Below are positions 1 to 9,909 of a stretch of DNA of 64,000 nucleotides, piece by piece. Below the pieces are notes generated by a model. The model was given only the letters and a program-made list of their open reading frames with translations. It was not told the DNA's origin and ran no database searches. Source of the stretch: Xanthomonas hortorum pv. cynarae (lineage in GTDB: Bacteria; Pseudomonadota; Gammaproteobacteria; Xanthomonadales; Xanthomonadaceae). Where the stretch lies: positions 62,001 to 126,000 of the forward strand of contig NZ_MDFM01000004.1 in the NCBI RefSeq assembly GCF_002939985.1, given 5' to 3'. Position 1 is the stretch's first letter, and each line of letters opens with the position of its first letter. The position numbers and the translations under genes were made by a program.

Positions 1-1461
1 GCCGGTGAGCTGGTCGAGCATGCGTGCCTGATGTTCGGGCTTGCGATGGAACTGGTCGATGCTGGCATTGATCAACGCATCGGCATCGAAGTGGGGCAGG
101 TCGCGGCGCAGTTCGTCCTGCACGCCCTTGAGCATGCGCTGCAGCGGGCGATTGACGTAGATGATGCGGCGATCGGCGTCGGCGATCATCACGTTGGTGC
201 TGACGTCGTCCAGTGCGGTGCGCACGCGCAGCGCTTCGCTGGCGATCAGGTGGTCGCGTTCCAGACGTGCGCGCAGGTCGTCGCGCATGGTGCGGGCGCT
301 GAGCAGCAGGCGACCGAGTTCGTCGTGCCGATCGATCTCGATCGGGTTGTCCAGGCGGCCGGCCGCGACATCTCCGAGCACGCGCTCCACCGCCAGCAAC
401 GGGCGGGTAACCATCTTGCGTGCCGCCACAAAGACCACCGCGATGCACAGCGCCAGCACTACCAGCGAGAACAGCAGCATGCTGCCCATCAGCTCGTCCA
501 GCGGGCCGTCGATGGCGCTGCGCGGCTGGGTGCCGATCACCGCCCACTGCCACGGCGCATAGCGCTGGGCGGTGACTTCGAACGCCTGGCTGTTGCCCTT
601 AGCGTCGCGCAACTGCAGGTTGGCGCTGGGCTGCTTGCCGTCCAGCACCGATTGCAACAGCGCCTGCTGCTCGGCCGGCACCAGTGCCGCCAGGGCGGGC
701 GGGGTGCCCGGTGGGGCGGCGATGACCTGTCCCTGATGCTCGCCCGGGGCCATGTCGACAATGACGAAGTAGCCATCCTGGCCGAGCTTGGTGGTGCTGA
801 CCTGCGCCTTGAGCGCGGCCAGGCCCTGGGTGTAGTTGCGACCGACGAACAGCGCGCCGATCACTTCGCCGGCCGCATTACGCAGCGGCTGGTAGTGGGT
901 CATGTACTGCTCGCCGAACAGCTGCGCCTGGCCGGTGAAAGGCTTGCCTTGCGACAACGCGGCGTAGGCCTTGCCCTTGCGGTCGAGCAGGGTGCCGATC
1001 ACGCGTTCGTTCTGCTTGTTGCGCAGCGAGGTGGTGATACGCACGAAGTCCTCGCCGGTGCGCGCGAAGATCGTGGCGACACCGCCGGTGGCCTGCGCAA
1101 AGCGGTCCACCGCGTTGACATTGAGGTTGAGCGCCTGCTTGCCGGCGCGCAGCGACGGGGTGGCCTGTTCGCCGATGGTGACGGTGCTGGCGGTATCGAG
1201 CGTGCGTGCGCCGCTGGGGAGCATGTCGTCGAACACGCTGCCCAGGCGCTGGGTGCTTTCGGTCAGGGTGACGTCGTACATCGCCACCGACTGCTGCATC
1301 AGCCGGGTGCTGGAGCGCAGTTCGGCCTTGACCTGGGATTCGATATCGCCAGCGGACTGGCGGTAGATGGTCAGGGCCAGCAGGCCCAGCGAAATGGCGA
1401 TGACCAGGGTCAGCAGCGCGGAGAGCCGGGTGCCAACGGAAAGCCGGTTGAAGGAATGCAT
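1..1461 (-). CDS. Methyl-accepting chemotaxis protein 1 with double-Cache sensor (3' end off window)
   Basis: The 487 codons visible run open to the window edge, so the signalling domain lies outside. The start is the ATG of MHSFNRLSVGTRL. TM1 is near residues 10-30. A long periplasmic region (about 35-300) has the paired Cache_3/Cache_2 look (IGTLLDRKGKAY, HYQPLRNAAGEVIGALFVG, DGYFVIVD). TM2 is near 320-340, then a HAMP (GRLDNPIEIDRHDELGRLL) and the beginning of a PAS-like domain (RTALDDVSTNVMIADADRRI). Cache domains bind small ligands such as amino or organic acids; the ligand cannot be told from sequence. It is the last gene of a nine-receptor array and has its own sigma-28 promoter at 1510-1536. 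That it is an MCP is inferred from the HAMP and the neighbours. Confidence 0.85.
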   Translation of the reverse strand, partial: MHSFNRLSVGTRLSALLTLVIAISLGLLALTIYRQSAGDIESQVKAELRSSTRLMQQSVAMYDVTLTESTQRLGSVFDDMLPSGARTLDTASTVTIGEQATPSLRAGKQALNLNVNAVDRFAQATGGVATIFARTGEDFVRITTSLRNKQNERVIGTLLDRKGKAYAALSQGKPFTGQAQLFGEQYMTHYQPLRNAAGEVIGALFVGRNYTQGLAALKAQVSTTKLGQDGYFVIVDMAPGEHQGQVIAAPPGTPPALAALVPAEQQALLQSVLDGKQPSANLQLRDAKGNSQAFEVTAQRYAPWQWAVIGTQPRSAIDGPLDELMGSMLLFSLVVLALCIAVVFVAARKMVTRPLLAVERVLGDVAAGRLDNPIEIDRHDELGRLLLSARTMRDDLRARLERDHLIASEALRVRTALDDVSTNVMIADADRRIIYVNRPLQRMLKGVQDELRRDLPHFDADALINASIDQFHRKPEHQARMLDQLTG

Positions 1462-1509
1462 GAGGAATCGACCTTGCCCGGGGGAGGGCGTTACGGATGC
1501 GTGAAGTCG

Positions 1510-1536
1510 ATAGCGGCCGTCTATGCTCAAAATTGA
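1510..1536 (-). promoter_or_regulatory. sigma-28 (FliA) promoter for MCP 1
   Basis: On the minus strand TCAATTTT is followed after exactly 11 bases by GCCGCTAT, close to the enteric sigma-28 consensus TAAAGTTT-N11-GCCGATAA. The -10 box ends 49 bases before the MCP 1 start codon. The same arrangement recurs upstream of most receptor genes here. Confidence 0.75.
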
Positions 1537-1690
1537 TGTTTTATGTTGAATTAGGCACAAATTGTCGCGTTCGCTTGGTTCCACAGCAGGGGCGCAAGAT
1601 TGCCATTTGTTAAGGACGGGTGAGTTTTCACGACCAGGCAGCGTCTGCATCCAGCATCTCGTGCGCTAATTTGAAGAAACATCTCGGCAC

Positions 1691-1727
1691 AAAAAAAGGG
1701 CCGCCTCCCTCGCAAGGAAGCGACCCT
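1691..1727 (-). terminator. Rho-independent terminator after MCP 2
   Basis: The minus strand forms a 12-bp stem (AGGGTCGCTTCC with GGGAGGCGGCCCT, two G-U pairs) followed by seven T. It lies about 85 bases after the MCP 2 stop codon and upstream of the MCP 1 promoter, so each receptor is its own unit. Confidence 0.8.
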
Positions 1728-1810
1728 CAAGATTCGTTGACCACGAATCAAACTACTCTCGAATGGTGTTCTTGAATGCGGCGTGTGTTGCGGGTTGCGG
1801 TGTGTGTGTC

Positions 1811-4069
1811 TTAGAACTCCTGCCAGTCATTCGGCCCGGCCGCTGCGGTCGCCGTGCCGTTGGCGCTGCGACGTGGCGGGGCGATGCTGGCGGCACTGAC
1901 GGCCGGGCGCGCAGCGAAGCGTGCATTGACCGGCGCAGCGACCATCGACGATGGCTGACGTGCCACCGGGCCTTGCTCGACGATCTTGAACACGGCCACC
2001 GCTTCGGTGAGCTGCTGGGCCTGTTCTTCCATCGCGCGGGCGGCGGCGGTGGCTTCTTCCACCAATGCGGCGTTCTGCTGGGTGGCTTCGTCCATGTGGG
2101 TAACGGTCTGGTTGACCTGCTCGATACCGGCCGACTGCTCCTGCGAGGCGGCAGAAATCTCGCCCATGATGTTGGTGACGCGCTGCACGCTGGCGACGAT
2201 CTCGGCCATGGTCTTGCCGGCCTGGTCCACCAGCTGCGAGCCGTCGGCCACACGCTGCACCGAGTCGTCGATCAGGCTCTTGATCTCCTTGGCCGCGGCG
2301 GACGAACGCTGTGCCAGCGTACGCACCTCGGAGGCGACCACCGCAAAGCCACGGCCCTGGTCGCCGGCACGCGCCGCTTCCACCGCCGCATTCAAGGCCA
2401 GGATATTGGTCTGGAACGAGATACCGTCGATGACGCTGATGATGTCGGCGATGCGCTTGGACGAGGCTTCGATGCCGCTCATGGTGTCGACCACCTTGCT
2501 GACCACGGCGCCGCCCTGTGAGGCCACGCTTGCGGCGCCGATGGCGAGCTGATTGGCCTGGCGTGCGCTTTCGGCGTTCTGCTTGACGGTGGAGGTGAGC
2601 TCTTCCATCGAGGCAGCGGTTTCTTCCAGGTTGGCGGCCTGCTGTTCGGTACGCTGCGACAGATCCTGGTTGCCGGCGGCAATCTCGCTGGCGGCGGCAT
2701 TGATCGAGGTCGCCGAGTGCTGGATGTGCCCGACGATGCCGGCCAGCTGGGTGGAGGTGGCGTTGGCGTCGTCGCGCATCTGTGCGAACACGCCCTTGAA
2801 ATCGCCGTCCATGCGCGCGGTCAGATCGCCTGCGGCGATGGACCGCAAGATGCCCGACAGCGACTGCAGGCTGCCGTCGGCGGTGGCCATCAACTGATTG
2901 AGGCTCTCGACCATCACGCGGAAATCGAACTGGAACTGCGCCGCATCGCCGCGTGCGCTGAAATCGCCGTTGGCCGCGGACTGCGCCAGCTGCTTGATCT
3001 GCTGATTCATCGAGGCCAGGTTGGTTTTCACCTGCGCCATGGTGTCGGTCAGCATGGCTTTTTCGCCGGGCAGCGCGTCCATGTCCTGGCTGAGGTCGCC
3101 GATCGCATAGCGGCCCATGATCTGCGCCAGGCGCTGCGTGAGCTGGATGTGGCTGTCGACCAGCGCGTTGGTGTCGCCGGCCATGCGGCCGTAGTCGCCC
3201 GGGAATGCGCCGGCATCCATGCGGAAGCTGATCTGGCCGCTGTCGTGGCGCTTGGCCATGTCCAGCTGCGCGGTGATCAGGTTGCGTACCTGCGATTGCA
3301 TCTTGTCCATCGCCTGCAGCAGGCGGCCGGTTTCGTCGCTGGCCTCGCTGTGCACTGCGTTATCGAGCTTGCCGTCGGCAATCGCCTCGGCAGCGCGGGT
3401 GGCGCGGTTCAACGGGCCGGTGAGGCTGCGGGTGATCATCCAGGCCAGCAGGGCGCTCAGCAGCACCACGGCAACGCCGCCGCTGATCAGCATGCTACGG
3501 CCACGCGCCATCGAGGCACTGGCCTGGTCATAGGCCAACTGGCTGCTCTTGCGCTGTGCGTCGGAGTAGGTGCGGATCGCATCCTGCCAGCGCTGAGTAG
3601 CCGGCGCGGCGCGTTCGAGCAGGATCGGCATGGCCTGGTCGGCCTTGCCGGCCATGCCCAGCTCGCGGACCTGCTGGTTATGTGCCAGGGCCTGCTCGCG
3701 GGTCGAATCCAGTGCGTTGCGCAACTCCTGGTCGTGCGCATCGGCGGGGAACGCGTAGAGCTTGTCGCGCAGTTCCTTGTAGCGGATGCGCTGGGCGTCG
3801 ATCACTGCGGCGAACTGCTGGTTCTGTTCGGTGGTGGTCGGCAGAACGATGTTGCGCAGGTTCAACGAGATGGTGGCATTGGCATCCAGCATGTCGGTGG
3901 CGTACTGGATCATCGCCATGTTGCGATTGACGATGGTGTCCAGACGCTCACGCGCCTGGCTTAGCGTATACAGGCCGGCGGCCACCAGCGCGCACGAGAG
4001 AAGGATCAAAACGCCAAAGGCCAGCGAGAGGCGCTTGCCGACGTTGAAGCGGTGCAGGAAGCAGTTCAT
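1811..4069 (-). CDS. Methyl-accepting chemotaxis protein 2 (four-helix-bundle sensor, WQEF tail)
   Basis: A 752-residue inner-membrane chemoreceptor that relays ligand state to CheA at the polar array. The start is at [14 protein letters not shown], where homology to MCP 3 begins; 15 extra codons upstream are not conserved. TM1 is about 10-32, a helical periplasmic domain about 35-188 (4HB_MCP type), TM2 about 190-212. A HAMP (ADGKLDNAV) follows, then two more HAMP-like units ([20 protein letters not shown]) and the MA signalling hairpin (about 450-690) with the conserved tip [21 protein letters not shown] Pro/Ala-rich linker of about 60 residues ends in NDWQEF, the xWxxF pentapeptide that tethers CheR/CheB in other bacteria. 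It has its own sigma-28 promoter and terminator. Confidence 0.95.
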   Translation of the reverse strand: MNCFLHRFNVGKRLSLAFGVLILLSCALVAAGLYTLSQARERLDTIVNRNMAMIQYATDMLDANATISLNLRNIVLPTTTEQNQQFAAVIDAQRIRYKELRDKLYAFPADAHDQELRNALDSTREQALAHNQQVRELGMAGKADQAMPILLERAAPATQRWQDAIRTYSDAQRKSSQLAYDQASASMARGRSMLISGGVAVVLLSALLAWMITRSLTGPLNRATRAAEAIADGKLDNAVHSEASDETGRLLQAMDKMQSQVRNLITAQLDMAKRHDSGQISFRMDAGAFPGDYGRMAGDTNALVDSHIQLTQRLAQIMGRYAIGDLSQDMDALPGEKAMLTDTMAQVKTNLASMNQQIKQLAQSAANGDFSARGDAAQFQFDFRVMVESLNQLMATADGSLQSLSGILRSIAAGDLTARMDGDFKGVFAQMRDDANATSTQLAGIVGHIQHSATSINAAASEIAAGNQDLSQRTEQQAANLEETAASMEELTSTVKQNAESARQANQLAIGAASVASQGGAVVSKVVDTMSGIEASSKRIADIISVIDGISFQTNILALNAAVEAARAGDQGRGFAVVASEVRTLAQRSSAAAKEIKSLIDDSVQRVADGSQLVDQAGKTMAEIVASVQRVTNIMGEISAASQEQSAGIEQVNQTVTHMDEATQQNAALVEEATAAARAMEEQAQQLTEAVAVFKIVEQGPVARQPSSMVAAPVNARFAARPAVSAASIAPPRRSANGTATAAAGPNDWQEF

Positions 4070-4168
4070 TGAGGGACCTGAGCGGATGTGCCGTTGGGGT
4101 GGCAGGACGTACAACGCAGCGCTGGAGCATTGCGTCAGGCGTCATGCCTTGTGTGATGCATCGGTCAG

Positions 4169-4195
4169 ATAACGGCGTTAGGCGCGCTGCATTGA
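4169..4195 (-). promoter_or_regulatory. sigma-28 promoter for MCP 2
   Basis: TCAATGCA-N11-GCCGTTAT on the minus strand, 100 bases before the MCP 2 ATG. The spacing and GCCGnTA core match the other receptor promoters in the window. Confidence 0.7.
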
Positions 4196-4420
4196 GGCAA
4201 GCAGAACTGGCTGGTAAAGCCCGGTCTCAGCCATGTGATCGCCATGTGTAGAGCAGGTAGGGAATTGGTGGGGAGGTGTCAGGAATACCCTGAAAAAGCA
4301 GCCGTAAATAGCGGTTTTGACCCAAGCTTGGCGCGGGGTGACGTGCACGATGTGAAGTGCGATTTCACGCTTGCCGCAGTGCCTGCGGGTTACGTGCAGG
4401 CAGCGATGTCGCGCATAACG

Positions 4421-4447
4421 CAAAACGGCACCGCAAGGGCGGTGCCG
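4421..4447 (-). terminator. Hairpin terminator after MCP 3
   Basis: A perfect 9-bp stem (CGGCACCGC / GCGGTGCCG, loop of 4) runs into TTTTG on the minus strand, about 170 bases past the MCP 3 stop. The T tract is short. Confidence 0.6.
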
Positions 4448-4461
4448 TGGTGAACATCTTG

Positions 4462-4491
4462 CAGATCCAGATCCAGATCCAGATCCAGATG
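4462..4491. repeat. Hexanucleotide tandem repeat (CAGATC)x4 + CAGATG
   Basis: Five consecutive 6-bp units lie in the 3' untranslated region of MCP 3, between its stop codon and terminator. Short tandem repeats like this can vary in copy number. Since the tract is downstream of the gene, no phase-variation role is evident. Confidence 0.9.
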
Positions 4492-4616
4492 GTGCAGATG
4501 CAGACTTACGTGAGCGCGTGCTTGAGACGTTTGCGCAAGGCGCAACCATCTCAAGCGCGATGTGGAGGCACTGAGGCGCGCTTAAAACCACATTGCCGAC
4601 AGCGGTGGGGCGTGGC

Positions 4617-6875
4617 TCAGAACTCCTGCCAATCGCTAGGATCGGCCGCTGCTGCCGAGGCGCCAGTCACGCTGCGACGCGGCGGAGCGATGCTGCCGGC
4701 ACCTGCGGCCGGACGCGCAGCGAAGCGGGCATTGGCCGGTGCCTTGGCAATGGCAGAGAGCTGACGCGCCACCGCGGTGTGCTCGGCAACCTTGAACACT
4801 GCAACCGCTTCGGTGAGCTGCTGGGCCTGTTCTTCCATTGCGCGTGCGGCGGCAGTGGCTTCTTCCACCAGTGCGGCGTTCTGCTGGGTGGTTTCGTCCA
4901 TCTGGGTCACGGTCTGGTTGACCTGTTCGATGCCCGCGTACTGTTCCTGCGAGGCCGAGGAAATCTCGCTCATGATGTTGGTCACGCGCTGCACGCTGGC
5001 GACGATCTCGGCCATGGTGGTGCCGGCCTGGTCGACCAGGGTGGCGCCCTGGGTGACCTTGCTGACCGAGTCGTCGATCAGGTGCTTGATCTCCTTCGCC
5101 GCACCGGCCGAACGCTGCGCCAGGGTGCGCACTTCGGAGGCCACCACCGCAAACCCGCGGCCCTGTTCACCGGCACGCGCCGCTTCCACTGCGGCATTCA
5201 AGGCCAGGATGTTGGTCTGGAAAGCGATGCCGTCGATGACGCTGATGATCTCGGCAATCTTCTTCGACGAACCCTGGATGTCGGCCATGGTGGTGACCAC
5301 CTTGGCCACCACATCGCCGCCTTGCGAGGCCACGGCAGCGGCGCCGATGGCGAGCTGATTGGCTTGACTTGCGTGTTCGGCGTTCTGCTTGACGGTGGAA
5401 GTGAGTTCTTCCATCGAGGCGGCGGTTTCTTCCAGATTGGCGGCCTGTTGCTCGGTGCGCTGCGACAGATCCTGGTTGCCGGAGGCGATTTCGCCCGAGG
5501 CCGACCCAATCGCATTGGCGGCCAGCTGGATGCGGCCCACGATGCCGGCCAGTTGTTCGGCGGTGGCGTTGGCGTCGTCGCGCATCTGGGCGAACACGCC
5601 CTGGTACTGGCCGGTCATGCGGGCGGTGAGATCGCCGGCAGCGATCGACTGCAACAGGCTGGAGAGCGACTGCAGATTGCCGTCGGCGGTGGCCATCAGG
5701 TGGTTGAGGCTTTCCACCATGATGCGGAAATCGAACTGGAACTGCTCGGCATTGCCGCGTGCGCTGAAGTCGCCATTGGCAGCGGCCTGCGCCAGCTGCT
5801 TGATCTCTGCATTCATCGTCGACAGGTTCAACTTGACCTGATTCATCGCCGTGGTGATCGCTGCTTTTTCGCCCGGCAACTGCGGCATGTCTTCGCTCAG
5901 ATCACCGATCGCGTAACGCTCCACCAGGTGGATGGTCTGCATCTTGACCTTGATGTGCGCGGCGACCAATTCGTTGGTGTCGGTGGCCATGCGGCCGTAG
6001 TCGCCGGGGAACGCGCCGGCATCCATACGGAAGCTGATCTGGCCTTCGTCGTGGCGCTTGGCCATGTCCAGCTGTGCGCTGATCAGATTGCGTACCTGGC
6101 CCTGCATGCGATCCATGGCCTGCAACAGGCGGCCGGTTTCGTCGTTGGACTGCGTACGCACATCGTTATCGAGGTTGCCGTTGGCAATCGCTTCAGCGGC
6201 GCGGGTGGCCTGGGTGAGCGGGCGCACCAGGCTGCGGGTGATCAGAAAGCCCAGCAACACACTGAACAGCACCACCGCCAGGCCGCCACCGATCAGCAGG
6301 GCACGGCCGCGCGCCATCTCGGCAGTGGTTGCGACGTAGGCCTCCAGGGTGCGTTGACGCTGCAGCGCCGAATAGTCTGCCAACGCGTTCTGCCACTGCT
6401 CGGTGGCCGGTGCGGCCTTTGCCAGCAGCAGCGTGAGTGCTTCATCGGGCTTGCCGGTCAGGCCCAGCTGCGCGACCTGCTCGTTGGCCTTGGCGGCTTC
6501 TGCGCTGGCCAGGTCGATCCGGTTGCGGATCTCGGTGGCCTGCGGCGAGGCGGAAAATTCGTACAGCTTGTCGTGCGTGTGCTGATAGCTCTCGAGCTGC
6601 TTCTTGATGATGGCGTAGAAGCGCAGATTGTCTTCTTGCGTGGTCGGCAACACGATATTGCGCAACTGCACGGCGATGACCGAGTTGGCATTGGTCATGT
6701 CCTGCGCGTGCTGCATGATCGTGATGTTGCGATTGACCACGGTGTCCATGCGGTCGCGCGCCTGCGCCAGCGTGTAGAGGCCTGCGGCGACCAGCGCGCA
6801 TGACAACAGGATCAGCGTGCCGAAAGCGAAAGTCAGGCGCTTGCCGACGTTATACCGTTGAAGAAGAGCAATCAT
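4617..6875 (-). CDS. Methyl-accepting chemotaxis protein 3 (four-helix-bundle sensor, WQEF tail)
   Basis: A 752-residue receptor, a close paralogue of MCP 2 in every part. The start is at [14 protein letters not shown]; 11 upstream codons are unsupported. TM1 is about 12-32, the helical periplasmic sensor about 35-188 (it shares the RNIVLPTT segment with MCP 2), TM2 about 190-210. HAMP ([20 protein letters not shown]), two further HAMP-like units ([20 protein letters not shown]) and the MA hairpin with the invariant tip follow. The tail linker ([19 protein letters not shown]) is nearly the same as in MCP 2 and ends DWQEF, a CheR/CheB tether. The sensor halves diverge more than the signalling halves, as expected for duplicated receptors with different ligands. 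Confidence 0.95.
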   Translation of the reverse strand: MIALLQRYNVGKRLTFAFGTLILLSCALVAAGLYTLAQARDRMDTVVNRNITIMQHAQDMTNANSVIAVQLRNIVLPTTQEDNLRFYAIIKKQLESYQHTHDKLYEFSASPQATEIRNRIDLASAEAAKANEQVAQLGLTGKPDEALTLLLAKAAPATEQWQNALADYSALQRQRTLEAYVATTAEMARGRALLIGGGLAVVLFSVLLGFLITRSLVRPLTQATRAAEAIANGNLDNDVRTQSNDETGRLLQAMDRMQGQVRNLISAQLDMAKRHDEGQISFRMDAGAFPGDYGRMATDTNELVAAHIKVKMQTIHLVERYAIGDLSEDMPQLPGEKAAITTAMNQVKLNLSTMNAEIKQLAQAAANGDFSARGNAEQFQFDFRIMVESLNHLMATADGNLQSLSSLLQSIAAGDLTARMTGQYQGVFAQMRDDANATAEQLAGIVGRIQLAANAIGSASGEIASGNQDLSQRTEQQAANLEETAASMEELTSTVKQNAEHASQANQLAIGAAAVASQGGDVVAKVVTTMADIQGSSKKIAEIISVIDGIAFQTNILALNAAVEAARAGEQGRGFAVVASEVRTLAQRSAGAAKEIKHLIDDSVSKVTQGATLVDQAGTTMAEIVASVQRVTNIMSEISSASQEQYAGIEQVNQTVTQMDETTQQNAALVEEATAAARAMEEQAQQLTEAVAVFKVAEHTAVARQLSAIAKAPANARFAARPAAGAGSIAPPRRSVTGASAAAADPSDWQEF

Positions 6876-7043
6876 TGTGGGGTCTCGAGGCAGTGGCAAG
6901 AAGGACAAGACGCGTCGGCGCGGACGCGTTGGGCACTAGGTGAGGGAATGCGAGGCTGGGCATGGAGCGAGCCGATCATCGGTGCATGTGATACGTCGTC
7001 ACGACGCGACCGAGTGCAGGGCAGGTGTGCATGCTTGGGATCT

Positions 7044-7070
7044 GTAACGGCCGGCTTGCTTGCCGCTTGA
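7044..7070 (-). promoter_or_regulatory. sigma-28 promoter for MCP 3
   Basis: TCAAGCGG-N11-GCCGTTAC on the minus strand, 169 bases before the MCP 3 ATG. I see nothing else recognisable in the rest of 6876-7345. Confidence 0.7.
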
Positions 7071-7345
7071 TTCGCAAGGCCCATCACGTATGGGTGGCCG
7101 TCATTGAAGTGACGTGGATGTGCACAACCTGCCCGGAAAGCCCGGTGGGGCGCGATACCCGGAAACGCGCCGATGGCAGCGGATTCACTTTGCGATCACG
7201 CTTTCAAAAAGCACTGCGAAGGTGCCGCATTGCAAAAAGCTGGGTAAAGCACCGATTGAGCGTGGATGCACGCTAGCTGCTTCAGCGTACTGGCGTGCTG
7301 CATCAGACCGCTGGATGCAAGACCGCGTGCAATGGGCTCACGCCG

Positions 7346-9820
7346 TCACGCGGCGCGACCAAGCCGGGCGGGTGCGGCGGCTGCCTGTAACTGAAACACC
7401 GAGACAGCATCGCGCAACTGCTGCGCCTGTTCTTCCATCGAACCCGCGGCGGCGGTGGCTTCTTCCACCAGCGCGGCATTCTGCTGGGTGGCCTGGTCCA
7501 TCTGTGCGATGGTCTGGCCCACCTGCTCGATGCCTTGCGACTGCTGCTGCGAGGCTTCGCTGATCTCGTGCATGATCTCGGTGACGCTTTGTACCGAGTT
7601 GACGATGTCCTGCATGGTGCGGCCGGCCTGGCCGACCAGCTGGTTGCCGTGTTCGACCCGGCTCACCGAGTCGTCGATCAGCTGCTTGATCTCTTTTGCA
7701 GCACCGGCCGAACGTTGTGCCAGCGTGCGCACCTCGGAGGCGACCACCGCAAAGCCGCGCCCCTGTTCGCCGGCACGCGCGGCTTCCACCGCTGCATTCA
7801 AGGCCAGGATGTTGGTCTGGAAGGCGATGCCGTCGATGACGCCGATGATGTCGGCGATCTTCTTGGAGGCGGCCTGGATGCCGGCCATGGTGCCGACCAC
7901 TTGCCCGACCACCTCGCCACCTTGCGAGGCCACCGTTGCTGCGCCAACCACCAGCTGATTGGCGCGGCGTGCATGCTCGGCGTTGTTGCGCACAGTGGCG
8001 GTGAGTTCTTCCATCGAGGCGGCGGTCTCTTCCAGATTGGCCGCCTGTTGCTCGGTACGCTGCGACAGGTCCTGGTTGCCGGTAGCAATCTCGCTGGCGG
8101 CATCGTTGATCGCATCGGTGGAATGCTGGATGCGCCCGACGATGTCGGCCAACTGCATGACGGTGGCATTGGCATCGTCGCGCATGCGCGCGAACACGCC
8201 GTGGAAGTCGCCATGCATGCGGGTGGTGAGATCGCCGGCGGCGATCGCCTGCAGCACGCTGGAGAGCGAGGTCAGATTGGCGTCGGCGGTGGCCATCAGT
8301 TGATTGAGGCTGTCCACCATCGCGCGGAAGTCGTATTGAAAACGCTGCGCATTGCCACGCACGCTGAAATCGCCGTTGGCGGCGGCCTGCGCAAGCAACT
8401 TGATCTCGCTGTTCATCGCCGCCAGATTGCCCTTGACCGTGTCCATGGTGTCGCTGAGCACTGCCTTTTCACCGGGCAGGCGATCCATGTCCTGGCTCAG
8501 ATCGCCGATGGCGTAGCGCGACATGATCTGCGCCAATTGCATCATCACCGCGATGTGCGAGCCGACCAACGTGTTGGTCTCGCGCACCATGGTGGCGTAG
8601 GCACCGGGGAAGGTTTCGAACTGCATGCGATAGCCGATCTGGCCGGCGTCGTGGCGCTGCGCCATCTCGCTCTGTGCGGCCAGCACGGCCTGCAGCTGTT
8701 CCTGCATCTGACGCATGTTGTCGAGCAACTGGCCGGTTTCGTCGCGGCTGGGCGCGGCGATGCGCTCGTCCAGCCTGCCTTGCGCGATGTTGGCGGCCAC
8801 CGCGGCGGCGCGGCGCACATTGCGGGTGAGCTTGGACAAGGTGTACCAGCCCAGGGCGGCAATCAGCACGGCCAGCACCGACAGGCCGGCGATCGCTTGC
8901 CACATCGCAGTGCGAGCTTCGACCAGGTGACGCTCGGACTGTCGCTGCAAGGCCTGCAACGACACGCCGCTCAAGTCCTGCATGGCCTGGCCGAGATCGT
9001 CGAGCGCGGCATTCCAGCGCGTATCGGCCTGTGCATCGCTGCCTTCCAGCGCGCTGCGCAGTGCAGCCAATGCCGCGCTTGCACGCGCCGCTTCGGTCTT
9101 GGCGGCAGTCGCCAGGGCGGGGTCGGGGTGCTCCAGCAAGCCCATCGCCTTGTCCAGCTCATGGCGAAAGCGCAGGTGGTTGCGTGCGAGCTGGCCCAGT
9201 TGTTCGCGCAGCATGGCGCGGCTGTCGGCTGCCTGCGACGGGTCGTTGGCCGCGTCCAGCCGGGTCAGCGACTCGGTGGCATCGGGGCTGTAGATCAGCG
9301 TGGCCACCACCAGGTGGTAGCTCTCGATATAGGGGGTGTAGACCAGTTGGCTGTCGTCGCGCAGTGCATCCAGCGCGGCAAATGCCTGCTCGCTCAGTGC
9401 GGCATAACCCTCCGCGGCAACGCCGGCGATATGGCGTTTTTGCAAGGCAAGCAATTCTTTCTGGCTGCGTTCGAAACCGGGCATGCGCGCGGTGGTGGCG
9501 AGCAGTTGTTGCAGATCGCGATTGGCGCGTTGCGCGGCGTTACTGGCGGCGCTGCCGCTGTCCACATGTGCGGCGTGCAGGTCGGTGATCAAACCCAGCA
9601 TCTGCCCGAGCGGGGCATAGCTGCGCAGTTCGTTGCTGCTGATGGCCACACTTTCATTGAGCTTGCCGCGATAGAGCAGCACCGGGATGACCATGCCTGC
9701 CAAGGCAAGCACACCGATCGCGCCGAGCTTTCTTGCGATTGCCAGATCGTCCCAGCGGCTGCTCCAGCGGCGCGGGGAGGGGTGGGCAGTCTGAGTCGAC
9801 AGCGCGGGCGAAGTGGTCAT
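7346..9820 (-). CDS. Methyl-accepting chemotaxis protein 4 (large helical sensor, no tail pentapeptide)
   Basis: An 824-residue receptor. A basic cytoplasmic lead of about 30 residues precedes TM1 (about 32-50). The periplasmic region (about 52-308) is roughly 255 residues and mostly predicted helical, much longer than the ~155-residue bundles of MCPs 2, 3 and 5, so it may be a different helical sensor class. TM2 is about 310-330, HAMP ([20 protein letters not shown]) and two HAMP-like units ([20 protein letters not shown]) follow, then the MA hairpin. The protein stops about 15 residues after the signalling coil ([12 protein letters not shown]), so it lacks the xWxxF CheR/CheB tether and would depend on tailed neighbours for efficient adaptation. 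Confidence 0.95.
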   Translation of the reverse strand: MTTSPALSTQTAHPSPRRWSSRWDDLAIARKLGAIGVLALAGMVIPVLLYRGKLNESVAISSNELRSYAPLGQMLGLITDLHAAHVDSGSAASNAAQRANRDLQQLLATTARMPGFERSQKELLALQKRHIAGVAAEGYAALSEQAFAALDALRDDSQLVYTPYIESYHLVVATLIYSPDATESLTRLDAANDPSQAADSRAMLREQLGQLARNHLRFRHELDKAMGLLEHPDPALATAAKTEAARASAALAALRSALEGSDAQADTRWNAALDDLGQAMQDLSGVSLQALQRQSERHLVEARTAMWQAIAGLSVLAVLIAALGWYTLSKLTRNVRRAAAVAANIAQGRLDERIAAPSRDETGQLLDNMRQMQEQLQAVLAAQSEMAQRHDAGQIGYRMQFETFPGAYATMVRETNTLVGSHIAVMMQLAQIMSRYAIGDLSQDMDRLPGEKAVLSDTMDTVKGNLAAMNSEIKLLAQAAANGDFSVRGNAQRFQYDFRAMVDSLNQLMATADANLTSLSSVLQAIAAGDLTTRMHGDFHGVFARMRDDANATVMQLADIVGRIQHSTDAINDAASEIATGNQDLSQRTEQQAANLEETAASMEELTATVRNNAEHARRANQLVVGAATVASQGGEVVGQVVGTMAGIQAASKKIADIIGVIDGIAFQTNILALNAAVEAARAGEQGRGFAVVASEVRTLAQRSAGAAKEIKQLIDDSVSRVEHGNQLVGQAGRTMQDIVNSVQSVTEIMHEISEASQQQSQGIEQVGQTIAQMDQATQQNAALVEEATAAAGSMEEQAQQLRDAVSVFQLQAAAAPARLGRAA

Positions 9821-9846
9821 TGATGCTTCTCAAGGGCGTACGCAGC

Positions 9847-9874
9847 TTATCGGCCGATCACTGCTGTGCCTTGA
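9847..9874 (-). promoter_or_regulatory. sigma-28 promoter for MCP 4
   Basis: The -10 element is an exact GCCGATAA. TCAAGGCA lies upstream with spacing 12. The -10 ends 26 bases before the MCP 4 ATG, and the -35 touches the hairpin at 9873-9902. Confidence 0.8.
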
Positions 9875-9902
9875 GCCGGCCGGCACGATGGCCGGCCGGC
9901 TC
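9873..9902. repeat. Perfect 12-bp inverted repeat between MCP 5 and MCP 4
   Basis: GAGCCGGCCGGC / GCCGGCCGGCTC with a 6-base loop starts 8 bases after the MCP 5 stop codon on the transcript. It is stable enough to act as a terminator or 3'-end stabiliser, but no T tract follows. Confidence 0.7.
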
Positions 9903-9909
9903 CATTCAG

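Noticed and set aside
31-1536. Plus-strand open frame of 501 codons opposite MCP 1
   Set aside because: It is the antisense shadow of a GC-rich receptor gene: strongly His/Gly/Ala/Gln-biased, with no ribosome site. The minus-strand protein has recognisable Cache and HAMP domains.
4593-6803. Long plus-strand open frames opposite the MCP genes (for example 736 codons here, 762 at 7535)
   Set aside because: Same low-complexity His/Gly/Ala/Gln pattern repeated opposite every receptor, explained by codon bias of the real genes.
7256-7345. Possible terminator after MCP 4 (AGCGTG/CACGCT)
   Set aside because: Only a 6-bp stem and no T tract; too weak to call.
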